From assembly GCF_031760065.1 (NCBI RefSeq), contig NZ_CP134500.1, positions 7,068,001-7,132,000 on the forward strand: a stretch of DNA of 64,000 nucleotides, read 5' to 3'. The position numbers and the translations under genes were made by a program. Below, piece by piece: positions 36,842 to 44,974 of the stretch (position 1 is its first letter; each line of letters starts with the position of its first letter). The notes beneath the pieces were generated by a model. The model did not search any database. It saw nothing but the letters and a program-made list of their open reading frames with translations, and had not been told where the DNA came from. Origin of the DNA: Streptomyces durocortorensis (GTDB lineage: Bacteria; Actinomycetota; Actinomycetes; Streptomycetales; Streptomycetaceae).

Positions 36842-37705
36842 GTGCCCGACCACGTCCCCGACGACGATCCGACCGCCCTGCCCGAGACCGGACGGAAGGC
36901 ACAGGAGGATCTGCGCGCGGACTGCACGAACTGTTTCGCCCTCTGCTGTGTCGCTCTGACGCTGACGGCCTCCTCCGACTTCGCCATCGACAAGCCCGCC
37001 GGTCGGCCCTGCCCCAACCTCCAGGACGATTTCCGCTGCGGGATCCACACCCGGCTACGGCCCGAGGGTTTCTCCGGCTGCACCGTGTACGACTGCTTCG
37101 GCGCCGGGCAGAAGGTCTCCCAGGTGACCTACGGCGGCCGAGACTGGCGTTCGTCCCCCGACACCGCCGCGCAGATGTTCCAGGTGTTCCCGGTGATGCG
37201 CCAGCTCCACGAACTCCTCTGGTATCTCACTGAGGCGCTCGCCCTGCCTGCCGCCCGCCCGCTGCACGGCGAGATCCGCCGAGCTCTGGAGGCGACGGAA
37301 CGGCACACCGCGCGCCCCGCCGTCGACTTCGCGGAACTCGATGTCGCCACCCACCGGGACCGGGTCGCCGGCCTTCTCCTGCGCACCAGCGAACTGGTCC
37401 GGGCCGCCGCGCCGCGCCGCAGGAAGCGCAACCATCGGGGCGCCGACCTCATCGGAGCCCGGCTGCGCGGCGCGGACCTGCGTGGAGCGGATCTCCGCGG
37501 GGCCTACCTCATCGCCGCCGACCTCGCCGGTGCTGACCTGCGTCTGGCCGACCTCATCGGGGCGGACTTCCGCGACGCGGACCTCTCCGGCGCCGATCTC
37601 ACCGGGAGCCTGTTCCTCACCCAGTCTCAGGTCAACGCGGCCAAGGGCAACGCGAAAACAGCCCTCCCCGCAGCCCTGAGCCGCCCGACGCACTGGGCCG
37701 GTTAG
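36842..37705 (+). CDS. Cysteine-cluster plus pentapeptide-repeat protein
   Basis: A 287-residue protein in three parts. Residues 26-90 carry a cysteine cluster (CTNCFALCC, CPNLQDDFRC, GCTVYDCFGAG) resembling YkgJ-type zinc/iron-chelating domains. The middle is helical. From about 200, repeats of the A(D/N)LxG type follow (GADLIGARLRGADLRGADLR onward), about ten pentapeptides forming a right-handed quadrilateral helix. The GTG at 36842 after GAGGACCCGCAACC is preferred; the frame is open upstream. Function unknown; pentapeptide proteins can mimic DNA or mediate protein contacts. Confidence 0.82.
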   Translation: MPDHVPDDDPTALPETGRKAQEDLRADCTNCFALCCVALTLTASSDFAIDKPAGRPCPNLQDDFRCGIHTRLRPEGFSGCTVYDCFGAGQKVSQVTYGGRDWRSSPDTAAQMFQVFPVMRQLHELLWYLTEALALPAARPLHGEIRRALEATERHTARPAVDFAELDVATHRDRVAGLLLRTSELVRAAAPRRRKRNHRGADLIGARLRGADLRGADLRGAYLIAADLAGADLRLADLIGADFRDADLSGADLTGSLFLTQSQVNAAKGNAKTALPAALSRPTHWAG

Positions 37706-37726
37706 ACCGCGCCGCCGCCCGTCGCA

Positions 37727-38248
37727 TCACGGGGCGATGGTCCCCCTGACATCTTCCTCCAGAGCCGCCTTGAGGCGTTTGAGTGTCGTTCGGATGTTGC
37801 CGCGCTGGAACTGGGCGAACGTCTTCCCGCCCGTGGCCACGCGGTCGAAGGCATGGGCCAGGAAGTCCGGCCAGGAGCGGCGGTCATCGGTCCAGGTCTC
37901 GGTGACCCGGGTTGCCCCGTCCACTACCTCGAAGCGGTACTCCCAGGTGGCGATCGGCCCCCGGAGCCGCGGCCGCCGCAGACCGATCGCGTGGACCCGG
38001 AACGCGAAGCGCTCGCCCGGATCGGCCGCCGTCACCGTGCAGCGTGTGGTCCAGCGCGCCACCCCTCGCTTGTTGCGGCCTTCGAAGACCATGCCGACGT
38101 ACGCACTCCGCCGCTCTCCGCGCACGGTCGCCCCTCGGTTCTCCGGGCTCCAGCGGCCCATCGCGGTGGGGTCGCTGAGTTGTTCGTACACCTGGGCGGG
38201 GCTGGCGTGGATGATGATGCTGTCCGCTACGGACGTGGTGCGAGGCAT
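37727..38248 (-). CDS. SRPBCC family protein (polyketide cyclase-like)
   Basis: A 173-residue START/Bet v1-like hydrophobic-pocket protein. Family stretches are IIIHASPAQVYEQLSDPTAM near the N-terminus, WEYRFEVVDGATRVTETWTD and the long C-terminal helix with FAQFQRGNIRTTLKRLKAAL. The ATG at 38248 has GGAG nine bases upstream; a GTG at 38269 in the same frame is the alternative. These proteins bind lipids or cyclise polyketides, but most are uncharacterised. Convergent with the pentapeptide gene. Confidence 0.85.
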   Translation of the reverse strand: MPRTTSVADSIIIHASPAQVYEQLSDPTAMGRWSPENRGATVRGERRSAYVGMVFEGRNKRGVARWTTRCTVTAADPGERFAFRVHAIGLRRPRLRGPIATWEYRFEVVDGATRVTETWTDDRRSWPDFLAHAFDRVATGGKTFAQFQRGNIRTTLKRLKAALEEDVRGTIAP

Positions 38249-38811
38249 GGCGCGACTCCATTTGTCCACGGCCGTAGTCAGACCAGCGCCGGGAGCCGGA
38301 CAGGCCGTGGAGCCGACATCCGATGTCCCGAGCCCACACCTTACTCGCGAGTAGTCATGGTGGAGGCGGGGCGGCAGGGGGACAGGTGGCGGTGCCAGGG
38401 GCCGGGTTCCGGTACCGGGCGCCGGCCAACGTGTCCGCTGCTCTCGTCAGGCTCGCGACCCGTGCCCGTACCCGTACGTCGGCCGGCAGGTCGGGTATGC
38501 CACGCAGACCCGGGTATGCGCGACGACCCGGCCAGACCCCGCAGTACCTCTGGCGGTAGGGGCTCCGGTTCGACGACCACGGTCACCACCGCCCGCAGCT
38601 GTCGGCCCACCAGGTATGAGAGTGAGCGCCCCGATCACCGCTGCGTTCCATCTGCCGTTCTGGTCACCGTGATGGGGGAGGTCTGAGTCCGATGAGGGAG
38701 GGCAGGCCGACGTGAGCGGCCGGGGGTACTCCGGCCCCCCGCCCACAGCGGACCATCGCAGATAATGGCCCCCGCTCACAGCAGGCCCCCCGGCCCCCCG
38801 CCCCGCCCTTC
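38249..38811. other. 563-bp intergenic stretch with a palindrome, no supported gene
   Basis: No frame here has both a ribosome site and consistent codon bias. It contains the perfect palindrome TACTCGCGAGTA (38342-38353), a TetR-operator-like sequence 94 bp upstream of the SRPBCC start. It also holds GGCCGG/CCGGCC stem arms (38718-38723/38731-38736), well placed to terminate the oxidoreductase gene ending at 38812 on the minus strand. Confidence 0.5.
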
Positions 38812-39471
38812 TCAGGCGCGCCACTCCGCCGTACGCTCCGGCGACGCCTCCGCGAGGGCCTTCGTGATCGCGTCGGCATCGCCCCGGTTCCCGTACACCG
38901 GCGTGCCGGGCTGCTGGCGCCAGGATTCATCCAGGCCTCCGGCGTCCACGGTGTCAAAGCCGAGCTCGTCGATGAGGTCACGCACGGTCTGTTTGGCCGC
39001 CGCGTCGTCACCGGCGACCGGGAGCGCCTGCCGGCCCGGGGTGCCCTGCGGCTTGCCCTGGTCCAGGATGTCCTGGGCGTACGTTCCGTTGAACGCCTTG
39101 ATCACCGGGTGGTTGATCTGCTGCTCGGTCCACCGGCTCTCGGGCAGCCCGTCCTCGATGGCGGCGAGGCGGCCGTCGCGCTGCTGCGGGTAGTAGTTGC
39201 CGGTGTCGATGACCACGACGTCATCCGCTGCACCGGCCAGGAAGCCGTCGGGCAGATCGGGCACGGCCTTGAGGGGGACCGTTACGACGACGATGCGGGC
39301 GCCCTTCGCCGCCTCCGATGCGGCCACCGGCGTTGCACCGGTCTCCACGGCGAGGGCGGTCAGTGTATGGGGGCCACGGGAATTGGCGACCGAAACCTCG
39401 TGTCCGAGGGCGGTCAGGCGCCGAGTCAGGTTTCCGCCGATGTTGCCCGCGCCGATAATACCGATCTTCAT
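38812..39471 (-). CDS. NADPH-dependent F420 reductase-like oxidoreductase
   Basis: A 219-residue NAD(P)-binding protein of the F420:NADP oxidoreductase/ProC-like group (YfjT/Npd-type). N-terminal Rossmann motif GIIGAGNIGGNLTRRL (3-18); the segment VANSRGP (27-33) is the usual NADP-recognising loop. VVVTVPLKAV, VIDTGNYYP and VIKAFNGTYAQDIL follow the family pattern. It may recycle F420 for the F420 enzymes in the window, but an NADPH-dependent small-molecule reductase is equally possible. Confidence 0.87.
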   Translation of the reverse strand: MKIGIIGAGNIGGNLTRRLTALGHEVSVANSRGPHTLTALAVETGATPVAASEAAKGARIVVVTVPLKAVPDLPDGFLAGAADDVVVIDTGNYYPQQRDGRLAAIEDGLPESRWTEQQINHPVIKAFNGTYAQDILDQGKPQGTPGRQALPVAGDDAAAKQTVRDLIDELGFDTVDAGGLDESWRQQPGTPVYGNRGDADAITKALAEASPERTAEWRA

Positions 39472-39764
39472 GGGTCCGACCTTCCGAAGCTTGCCGAGTG
39501 GTGAAGAGGTGGTTCTGTCGTTTCACCAACTCCGCGACCAGGGGAGCTATTCCGACACCGGGGAAGGAATATCCGGTCGCGTCCCGGACGTTGGCATGCA
39601 TTTGGCCCGGCTGCGCAGCGCGGAGCGGCGCACGGGTGTAGGCCATTTGAGTGTCCTTGCCCGCCGCTCGCGCCGGGCGGGGAGGGATGTCCCACCGCAC
39701 CGATCACCGCGGGTCCATTCTGGTCGCCGAGTCCGCACGGGCCGTCGACCGAAGGAGCGTCGTA

Positions 39765-41495
39765 GTGACGACGAGAGGCATCTCGCAACCGGTGGAGACC
39801 GATGCTGCCGACCAGGACGAAGTGCTGGTACGGCGCAAGGAACCGGGCAACGTCGTCATCAAGTGGATGACCACCACGGACCACAAGACGATCGGCACGC
39901 TCTACCTCGTCACCTCCTTCGTGTTCTTCTGCGTCGGAGGGCTGCTGGCCCTGGTCATGCGTGCTGAACTGGCGCGTCCCGGAACCCAGTTGATCTCGAA
40001 CGAACAATTCAACCAGGCGTTCACGATGCACGGCACGATCATGCTGCTGATGTTCGCGACGCCGCTGTTCGCCGGGTTCGCGAACTGGATCATGCCGCTG
40101 CAGATCGGCGCGCCCGATGTGGCGTTCCCGCGGCTGAACATGTTCGCGTACTGGCTGTACCTCTTCGGCTCGCTCATCGTGGTCGCGGGTTTCCTGACTC
40201 CACAGGGTGCGGCCGACTTCGGCTGGTTCGCCTACGCGCCGCTGAACGACGCGGTCCGCTCGCCGGGTATCGGCGCCGACATGTGGATCATGGGTCTGGC
40301 CTTTTCCGGCTTCGGCACGATCCTGGGCTCGGTCAACTTCATCACCACGATCATCTGCATGCGCGCACCCGGTATGACGATGTTCCGCATGCCGATCTTC
40401 GTCTGGAACGTTCTGCTGACCGGTGTGCTGGTTCTGCTGGCGTTCCCGGTTCTGGCCGCGGCCCTGCTGGCGCTGGAGGCGGACCGTAAGTTCGGTGCCC
40501 ACATCTTCGACCCTGCCAACGGAGGCGCACTGCTGTGGCAGCACCTCTTCTGGTTCTTCGGCCACCCCGAGGTGTACATCATCGCCCTGCCGTTCTTCGG
40601 TATCGTCACCGAAATCTTCCCGGTCTTCAGCCGCAAGCCGGTCTTCGGCTACATCGGCCTGGTCGCGGCCACGATCGCCATCGCGGGCCTGTCCGCGACC
40701 GTATGGGCGCACCACATGTTCGTCAGCGGGGCCGTACTCCTGCCGTTCTTCTCCTTCATGACGTTCCTGATCGCCGTACCAACCGGTGTGAAGTTCTTCA
40801 ACTGGATCGGCACGATGTGGAAGGGGTCCATCTCGATGGAGACCCCGATGCTGTGGTCGGTCGGCTTCCTGGTCACCTTCCTCTTCGGCGGGCTGACCGG
40901 GATCATCCTCGCCTCGCCGCCGATGGACTTCCATGTCTCCGATTCGTACTTCGTGGTCGCCCATTTCCACTATGTGGTCTTCGGTACCGTGGTCTTCGCG
41001 ATGTTCGCCGGATTCCATTTCTGGTGGCCGAAGTTCACTGGGAAGATGCTCGATGAACGGCTTGGGAAAGTGACGTTCTGGACGCTCTTCGTTGGATTCC
41101 ATGGAACGTTTCTCGTTCAGCACTGGCTTGGTGCCGAGGGAATGCCTCGGCGTTACGCCGACTATCTCGCGGCGGACGGGTTCACCGCGCTGAACACGAT
41201 CTCCAGCATTTCGTCCTTCGTGCTCGGGCTGTCGCTCCTGCCGTTCTTCTACAACATCTGGAAGACCGCCAAGTACGGTAAGAAGATCGAGGTCGACGAC
41301 CCCTGGGGATACGGTCGTTCGCTTGAATGGGCGACCTCCTGCCCGCCGCCGCGCCACAACTTCGTCACCCTGCCGCGAATTCGGTCCGAATCCCCGGCGT
41401 TCGACCTGCACCACCCCGCGTTCCGTGCTCTCGACGAGGCGTCCAACCGTCCCCACAGCTCCACGGTCATTGCACCGGGCGACAAGCAGGATTGA
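39765..41495 (+). CDS. ctaD: Cytochrome c oxidase subunit I (aa3-type)
   Basis: A 576-residue haem-copper oxidase subunit I with 12 membrane segments. Metal ligands are all visible: haem a His in FTMHGTIML, the CuB His-Tyr crosslink in GHPEVYII, the CuB pair in VWAHHMF, and haem a3/haem a ligands in HFHYVVFG. It reduces O2 to water and pumps protons. The GTG at 39765 follows GAAGGAG. The gene lacks ctaC, ctaE/ctaF or qcr neighbours, so it is probably a second copy outside the main oxidase operon. A 113-residue tail-anchored protein follows at 44 bp. Confidence 0.93.
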   Translation: MTTRGISQPVETDAADQDEVLVRRKEPGNVVIKWMTTTDHKTIGTLYLVTSFVFFCVGGLLALVMRAELARPGTQLISNEQFNQAFTMHGTIMLLMFATPLFAGFANWIMPLQIGAPDVAFPRLNMFAYWLYLFGSLIVVAGFLTPQGAADFGWFAYAPLNDAVRSPGIGADMWIMGLAFSGFGTILGSVNFITTIICMRAPGMTMFRMPIFVWNVLLTGVLVLLAFPVLAAALLALEADRKFGAHIFDPANGGALLWQHLFWFFGHPEVYIIALPFFGIVTEIFPVFSRKPVFGYIGLVAATIAIAGLSATVWAHHMFVSGAVLLPFFSFMTFLIAVPTGVKFFNWIGTMWKGSISMETPMLWSVGFLVTFLFGGLTGIILASPPMDFHVSDSYFVVAHFHYVVFGTVVFAMFAGFHFWWPKFTGKMLDERLGKVTFWTLFVGFHGTFLVQHWLGAEGMPRRYADYLAADGFTALNTISSISSFVLGLSLLPFFYNIWKTAKYGKKIEVDDPWGYGRSLEWATSCPPPRHNFVTLPRIRSESPAFDLHHPAFRALDEASNRPHSSTVIAPGDKQD

Positions 41496-41538
41496 GGGCG
41501 GCCACCGGGAAGGACGGCCCGACGGACAAGGAGGACGG

Positions 41539-41880
41539 GTGAAACCCGACAAGGAGAGTGCCCGGGGCCTGGCGCAGCTCGAAGGCTTTCTGCTGTGGAA
41601 CGCCGAGGTCGAAGGGGCACGGCGGCAGGCACGCCGCTTCACCGATCAACTGCCCTGGCTGACCACGGCACAGCGCGAGGACGTGGAGCGCGTGTACGTC
41701 ACCGAACGGGTGGACGCTTCCCGGGAGTCGCTCACCCGCATCCGCGACCGAGCGGACGAACTGCGCGAGGAGTACTCCGAACGCTACGCACGGCTCCGGA
41801 CCCGCTGCGTCGCAGTCTCTACCGCGACGGTGGGGGCGGCCACCGGCGTCTGCACGGTGCTGACGCTGCTTCTGCGGTGA
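41539..41880 (+). CDS. Tail-anchored coiled-coil protein beside CtaD
   Basis: A 113-residue protein: two long charged helices (about 5-45 and 50-88, likely coiled coil, ESLTRIRDRADELREEYSER) then one C-terminal membrane helix (90-112, VAVSTATVGAATGVCTVLTL). That makes it tail-anchored, with most of the protein in the cytoplasm. The GTG at 41539 sits after GGAGGAC. Being 44 bp behind ctaD, it may assist the alternative oxidase. Family not recognised. Confidence 0.75.
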   Translation: MKPDKESARGLAQLEGFLLWNAEVEGARRQARRFTDQLPWLTTAQREDVERVYVTERVDASRESLTRIRDRADELREEYSERYARLRTRCVAVSTATVGAATGVCTVLTLLLR

Positions 41881-41916
41881 CACTGCGCCGGTACTGACGC
41901 TGCTTCTGCGCTGACC
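41849..41916 (+). repeat. 34-bp imperfect tandem duplication at a gene end
   Basis: The last codons of the tail-anchored gene are duplicated just beyond its stop. CTGACGCTGCTTCTGCG occurs at 41860-41876 and again at 41894-41910, inside an imperfect 34-bp unit (41849-41882 and 41883-41916). It looks like a recent local duplication. Confidence 0.75.
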
Positions 41917-41947
41917 CGGGCCCGGGCGGGCTCCACGAGTCCGTCCC

Positions 41948-42325
41948 TCAGTGGCGTACCAGACAGAAGGGGTGACCGGCGGGATCGGCGTACACGCGCC
42001 AGCCGCGCCGGTCGTCCCCCGCGTCGAGCAGGGACGCCCCGCAGGCCAGGACCTGCTCGTGGGCCTCGTCCAGGTCGGCGACGCCGAAGTCCAGATGGAG
42101 CTGCTGGGGCGGATCCTGATCGGGCCAGCGGGGCGGCCGGTGGTCCGCCACCCGCTGAAAGGCCAGGACGAGCCCACCGGGCGTGTGCAGCGTGGACCAG
42201 CACGTATCGCAGTCCCACCGCGGGTCGGGCCGGTCGACCTCTCCGCCGAGCAACGACGCGTAGAAGTCGGCCAGTTCCCGCGGGGCACGGCAGTCGAGGA
42301 CCACGCATTGCAGTTCAGTGATCAT
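41948..42325 (-). CDS. VOC (glyoxalase-fold) family protein
   Basis: A 125-residue vicinal-oxygen-chelate protein: QCVVLDCRAPRELADFYASL at the N-terminus, LHLDFGVADLDEAHEQVLA mid-protein and RVYADPAGHPFCLVRH at the C-terminus, the usual paired beta-alpha-beta-beta-beta modules. Reactions range from glyoxalase and dioxygenase to antibiotic binding; none can be assigned. It is convergent with the ctaD unit. Confidence 0.88.
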   Translation of the reverse strand: MITELQCVVLDCRAPRELADFYASLLGGEVDRPDPRWDCDTCWSTLHTPGGLVLAFQRVADHRPPRWPDQDPPQQLHLDFGVADLDEAHEQVLACGASLLDAGDDRRGWRVYADPAGHPFCLVRH

Positions 42326-42448
42326 CGCCGCATCCTAGGGGCACAGGGAGTCACAGTGCGCGGACGACCGGTGCGCCGCGTGGAGGGAGCGGTAGGCGCC
42401 CCGCAGCACCGCACCCCCGTCGAGTGGTCCGCCACTGGATGACCCCTT

Positions 42449-42481
42449 GATCAGCCGGATCAGCCGGATCAGCCGGTCAGC
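42449..42481. repeat. Short 9-bp tandem repeat
   Basis: GATCAGCCG is repeated three times in tandem (42449-42475), followed by a partial fourth copy. It lies between the VOC gene and the sigma-CAP gene, close to the latter's 3' end. No function is apparent. Confidence 0.7.
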
Positions 42482-42531
42482 GGGTGAGCCCCGCACGATC
42501 ACCGGAGCCGGGGTCGGCTCCGGCCCGGGGC

Positions 42532-44247
42532 TCAGCGCGCTCCGAACTTCTGGGTCCACACCGGACCGTCGCCGGATTCCTGCTTGCCCACACCGATCTC
42601 CTTGAAGGAGCAGTTGAGGATGTTCGCCCGGTGGCCCGGACTGTTCATCCACGCCTTCATCACATCGGCCGGCGTCCGCTGCCCCTTGGCGATGTTCTCG
42701 CCGTAGGTGGACCAGCGGTATCCGACGGCGGTGATCCGGTCGCCCGGGTCCGTGCCGTCCGGCGACGTGTGCGAGAAGTAGTCGCGGGCCGCCATGTCCG
42801 CGGAGTGCCGCTGGGCCGCGGTGTTGAGCAGGTCGTTGACGCTCACCGGCCCGCACCCCGCCTTCGCCCGTTCCGCGTTGACCAGCTCGGTGACCTGCGC
42901 GGCGGTGCCCGCGGGGGCGGGCGGCGCGGGGGCGGGCCGAGTGGGCTTGGGCGCCCGGGGAGCGGAGCTGGGCGCAGGCGGCGGCGGGGTGCTCTTCTTC
43001 GGCTTCGCCTTGGGTGTACGAGAAGGGCTCGGCGACGCCGAGGCGCTGGGGGACGCGGAAGCCGACGGGGAGGCCGAGGCGGACGGGGACGCCGCAGCCG
43101 ACGTGGGGACCTCCGTACGGGGGGCAGGAGCGTCGGCGGTGACGGTCGTCGCGTCCCGGTCCTCGCCGTCGGTGTACAGGTGCACCGCCGCACCGCCGGT
43201 GCCCAGGGCCGCCACCGCGACCACCGCCGCGATGGCGGAGTTCCGGCGGCGCCGCCGGGCCTGCACCCGTCTGCGCCCGGCGCGGCCCGACCCGAGCACA
43301 TCGGCGTGCGCGTCGGCGTCCGCGCCCGGCACCCGCAGATGCGCGGTCGTCGCGACCAGCTCCGGCGCCGTGGCACCGGCCGTGGCGTACTGGTCCAGCG
43401 GTGGGACACCGCCCGTGGGGAACTGCCCCAGCGGCGCGAGACCGGCCGCGGCGAGCAGTTCCGGCGCCGCGCCCGCCCCGGCGGCCGCCGCCACCGGGAC
43501 CAGGGCCAGCCCCACGAGCAGCCCCTCGGCGGGCACCAGCCCCGAACCGTGCCCCGAGCACACCGTGCACTCACGGGCGTGCCGGGCCAGCCGCTTGCGC
43601 CACAGAGCGGACGGGACCCCGTCCCATCCGGCGACCAGGTCCTCCAGGAGAACGCACGGCGGATCGGCCGCCAGCGCGCCCACCACGACCCTCGCCGCCT
43701 CCAGCTGGGCCTTCATCCGTTGCACCCGTACGGCGGTGTGCTGCGGGGTGAGCTCCAGGGCAGCGGCGACCTCGGCCCGGGACAGATGCCCGGCGGTCTC
43801 CAGCCACCACAGGGACAACAGGGCGCGGTCGTCCTCGTCCAGCCACCGGGTCGCCTCCGCCACCTGGCGTCGCTGGCCTGTCAGCCCCAGCTCCAGGATG
43901 GTCAGCTCCACGAAGTCCGCACGCGGGTCCGGGAGGTCGTACGCGTCGTCGAGCCGGTCGGCGGGCATCGCACCCGACTGCCGCTCGCGCCAGTTCTGGC
44001 GTATCTCGTTCATGGCTATCGCCACCAGCCAGGAACGGAACCGCTGCGGATCACGGAGTTCGGGGAGGCCCCGGAGCATCCGCAGCACGGTCTCCTGCAC
44101 CACGTCGTCGACATCCGCATGACCGTCCAGCGCACGTCCGACGACGTTGTACAGCAAGGGCAGGTACGCCGCGACGAGCCGGTCCTTGGCCTGCTGATCG
44201 CCGCTCCGCGCCGCGGAGATCAAAGCCGTCGGGAGATCCTTGCCCAT
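42532..44247 (-). CDS. ECF sigma factor fused to membrane anchor and extracellular CAP domain
   Basis: A 571-residue fusion. Residues 24-83 are sigma region 2 (DVDDVVQETVLRMLRGLPEL, RSWLVAIAMNEIRQNW) and 135-185 are region 4 (SRAEVAAALELTPQHTAVRV). A zinc-binding HARECTVC (His223, Cys227, Cys230) resembles anti-sigma ZAS motifs. A basic RRRRR and one membrane helix (337-358) follow, then a Ser/Ala/Pro stalk (386-447, PSASAS repeats) and a C-terminal CAP/SCP domain (450-571: HSADMAARDYFSHT, YGENIAKG, NSPGHRANIL). Topology predicts the sigma part inside and CAP outside. It could sense the envelope directly, probably after proteolysis. Start ATG 44247. Confidence 0.9.
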   Translation of the reverse strand: MGKDLPTALISAARSGDQQAKDRLVAAYLPLLYNVVGRALDGHADVDDVVQETVLRMLRGLPELRDPQRFRSWLVAIAMNEIRQNWRERQSGAMPADRLDDAYDLPDPRADFVELTILELGLTGQRRQVAEATRWLDEDDRALLSLWWLETAGHLSRAEVAAALELTPQHTAVRVQRMKAQLEAARVVVGALAADPPCVLLEDLVAGWDGVPSALWRKRLARHARECTVCSGHGSGLVPAEGLLVGLALVPVAAAAGAGAAPELLAAAGLAPLGQFPTGGVPPLDQYATAGATAPELVATTAHLRVPGADADAHADVLGSGRAGRRRVQARRRRRNSAIAAVVAVAALGTGGAAVHLYTDGEDRDATTVTADAPAPRTEVPTSAAASPSASASPSASASPSASASPSPSRTPKAKPKKSTPPPPAPSSAPRAPKPTRPAPAPPAPAGTAAQVTELVNAERAKAGCGPVSVNDLLNTAAQRHSADMAARDYFSHTSPDGTDPGDRITAVGYRWSTYGENIAKGQRTPADVMKAWMNSPGHRANILNCSFKEIGVGKQESGDGPVWTQKFGAR

Positions 44248-44360
44248 GCTGTGCTCACTCTTCCGGGGTCCGGTGCTGTCACTTCCCACACTCGGGAGAT
44301 GCGGTGCGGGCGGGACGATAACAAGAATCCGGCGGACATCCCCGAAAACCTTCGCCACGC

Positions 44361-44406
44361 GTACCGGTCCGTGCCACAGATCACTCTCTGTGGTACGGAC
44401 CGGTAC
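44361..44406. repeat. 46-bp inverted repeat upstream of the sigma-CAP gene
   Basis: GTACCGGTCCGTGCCACAGA (44361-44380) and its complement (44387-44406) pair over 20 bp with a single mismatch, around the loop TCACTC. It lies 114 bp upstream of the sigma-CAP start and 79 bp past the end of the antitoxin-like gene. It may be that gene's terminator, an operator, or both. Confidence 0.75.
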
Positions 44407-44484
44407 ACGGGACAGGTGTATGGAACGGGTTTACGCGACAGGGGCCGGTCTGCGGTGCGGCCGCCCGTTGAACCGCGGAGCGGC

Positions 44485-44679
44485 TCAGGTGCGCGGCGGG
44501 CCGTCATCGTCGCGGTCCGCCCCGAACTGCTGCTTCAGCTTGTCCTGGGCGGTGTCGACCTGGCTCTTGTACTTGCCCTGGGTGCGGTCGTCCACCATGT
44601 CTCCGGCCTTGTCGACACCTTTGCCGGCCTGGTCCTCGTGGCCCTTGAACATCTTCTTGATCTTGTCCAGTGCGGACAT
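44485..44679 (-). CDS. Small antitoxin-like protein (MT0933/Rv0909-like)
   Basis: A 64-residue, highly charged helical protein: LDKIKKMFKGHEDQAGKGVD then KYKSQVDTAQDKLKQQFG. It resembles the MT0933-like antitoxin family (PF14013) and CsbD-like stress proteins. The ATG at 44679 has a strong GAGGAGGACGC site. No toxin gene is adjacent, so antitoxin function is doubtful; a stress or structural role is equally possible. It is on the same strand as, and upstream of, the sigma-CAP gene. Confidence 0.8.
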   Translation of the reverse strand: MSALDKIKKMFKGHEDQAGKGVDKAGDMVDDRTQGKYKSQVDTAQDKLKQQFGADRDDDGPPRT

Positions 44680-44842
44680 GCGTCCTCCTCCTCGACTCAC
44701 CCCCACTCATCAAGGGTCACCGCACCGGGCCTGCCCCGCATCCGCGCGCCACCGGCGGCAGGAGCGCCCCTCAGCCGTCGGGGACGACAGGAAGTGTGAA
44801 GCCGCGCCGACTGGGCACATACCGGTTGACCAGGAGGAGGTG

Positions 44843-44947
44843 GTGGCAATGGGCCGCATCCGAGTCGTCGTCCGTCGTCCCCCGCCCCCTTCGGGGCCAC
44901 CCCCGCTCGATCTGCGCACCCCGTCCGGCCGCCCCCTGCCGTACTGA
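44843..44947 (+). CDS. Possible small Pro/Arg-rich protein (34 residues)
   Basis: GTG at 44843 (or ATG at 44849) follows a near-perfect AGGAGGAGG ribosome site (44832-44840). The frame ends at TGA 44945-44947. The product is basic at the start (GRIRVVVRRP) and proline-rich, ending RPLPY. Codon bias is good. It lies on the plus strand, divergent from the antitoxin-like gene and convergent with the MASE1 gene. The strong RBS is the main support; no family recognised. Confidence 0.45.
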   Translation: MAMGRIRVVVRRPPPPSGPPPLDLRTPSGRPLPY

Positions 44948-44974
44948 CCAAGGACGTGCGTCCCCGGTGGGCTC

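Noticed and set aside
42449..42481. 9-bp GATCAGCCG tandem repeat as a regulatory array
   Set aside because: Short, only three copies, at the 3' side of the sigma-CAP gene; more likely simple slippage.
44485..44679. A toxin-antitoxin pair around the MT0933-like gene
   Set aside because: No adjacent gene resembles a toxin; neighbours are the sigma-CAP gene and a tiny Pro-rich ORF.
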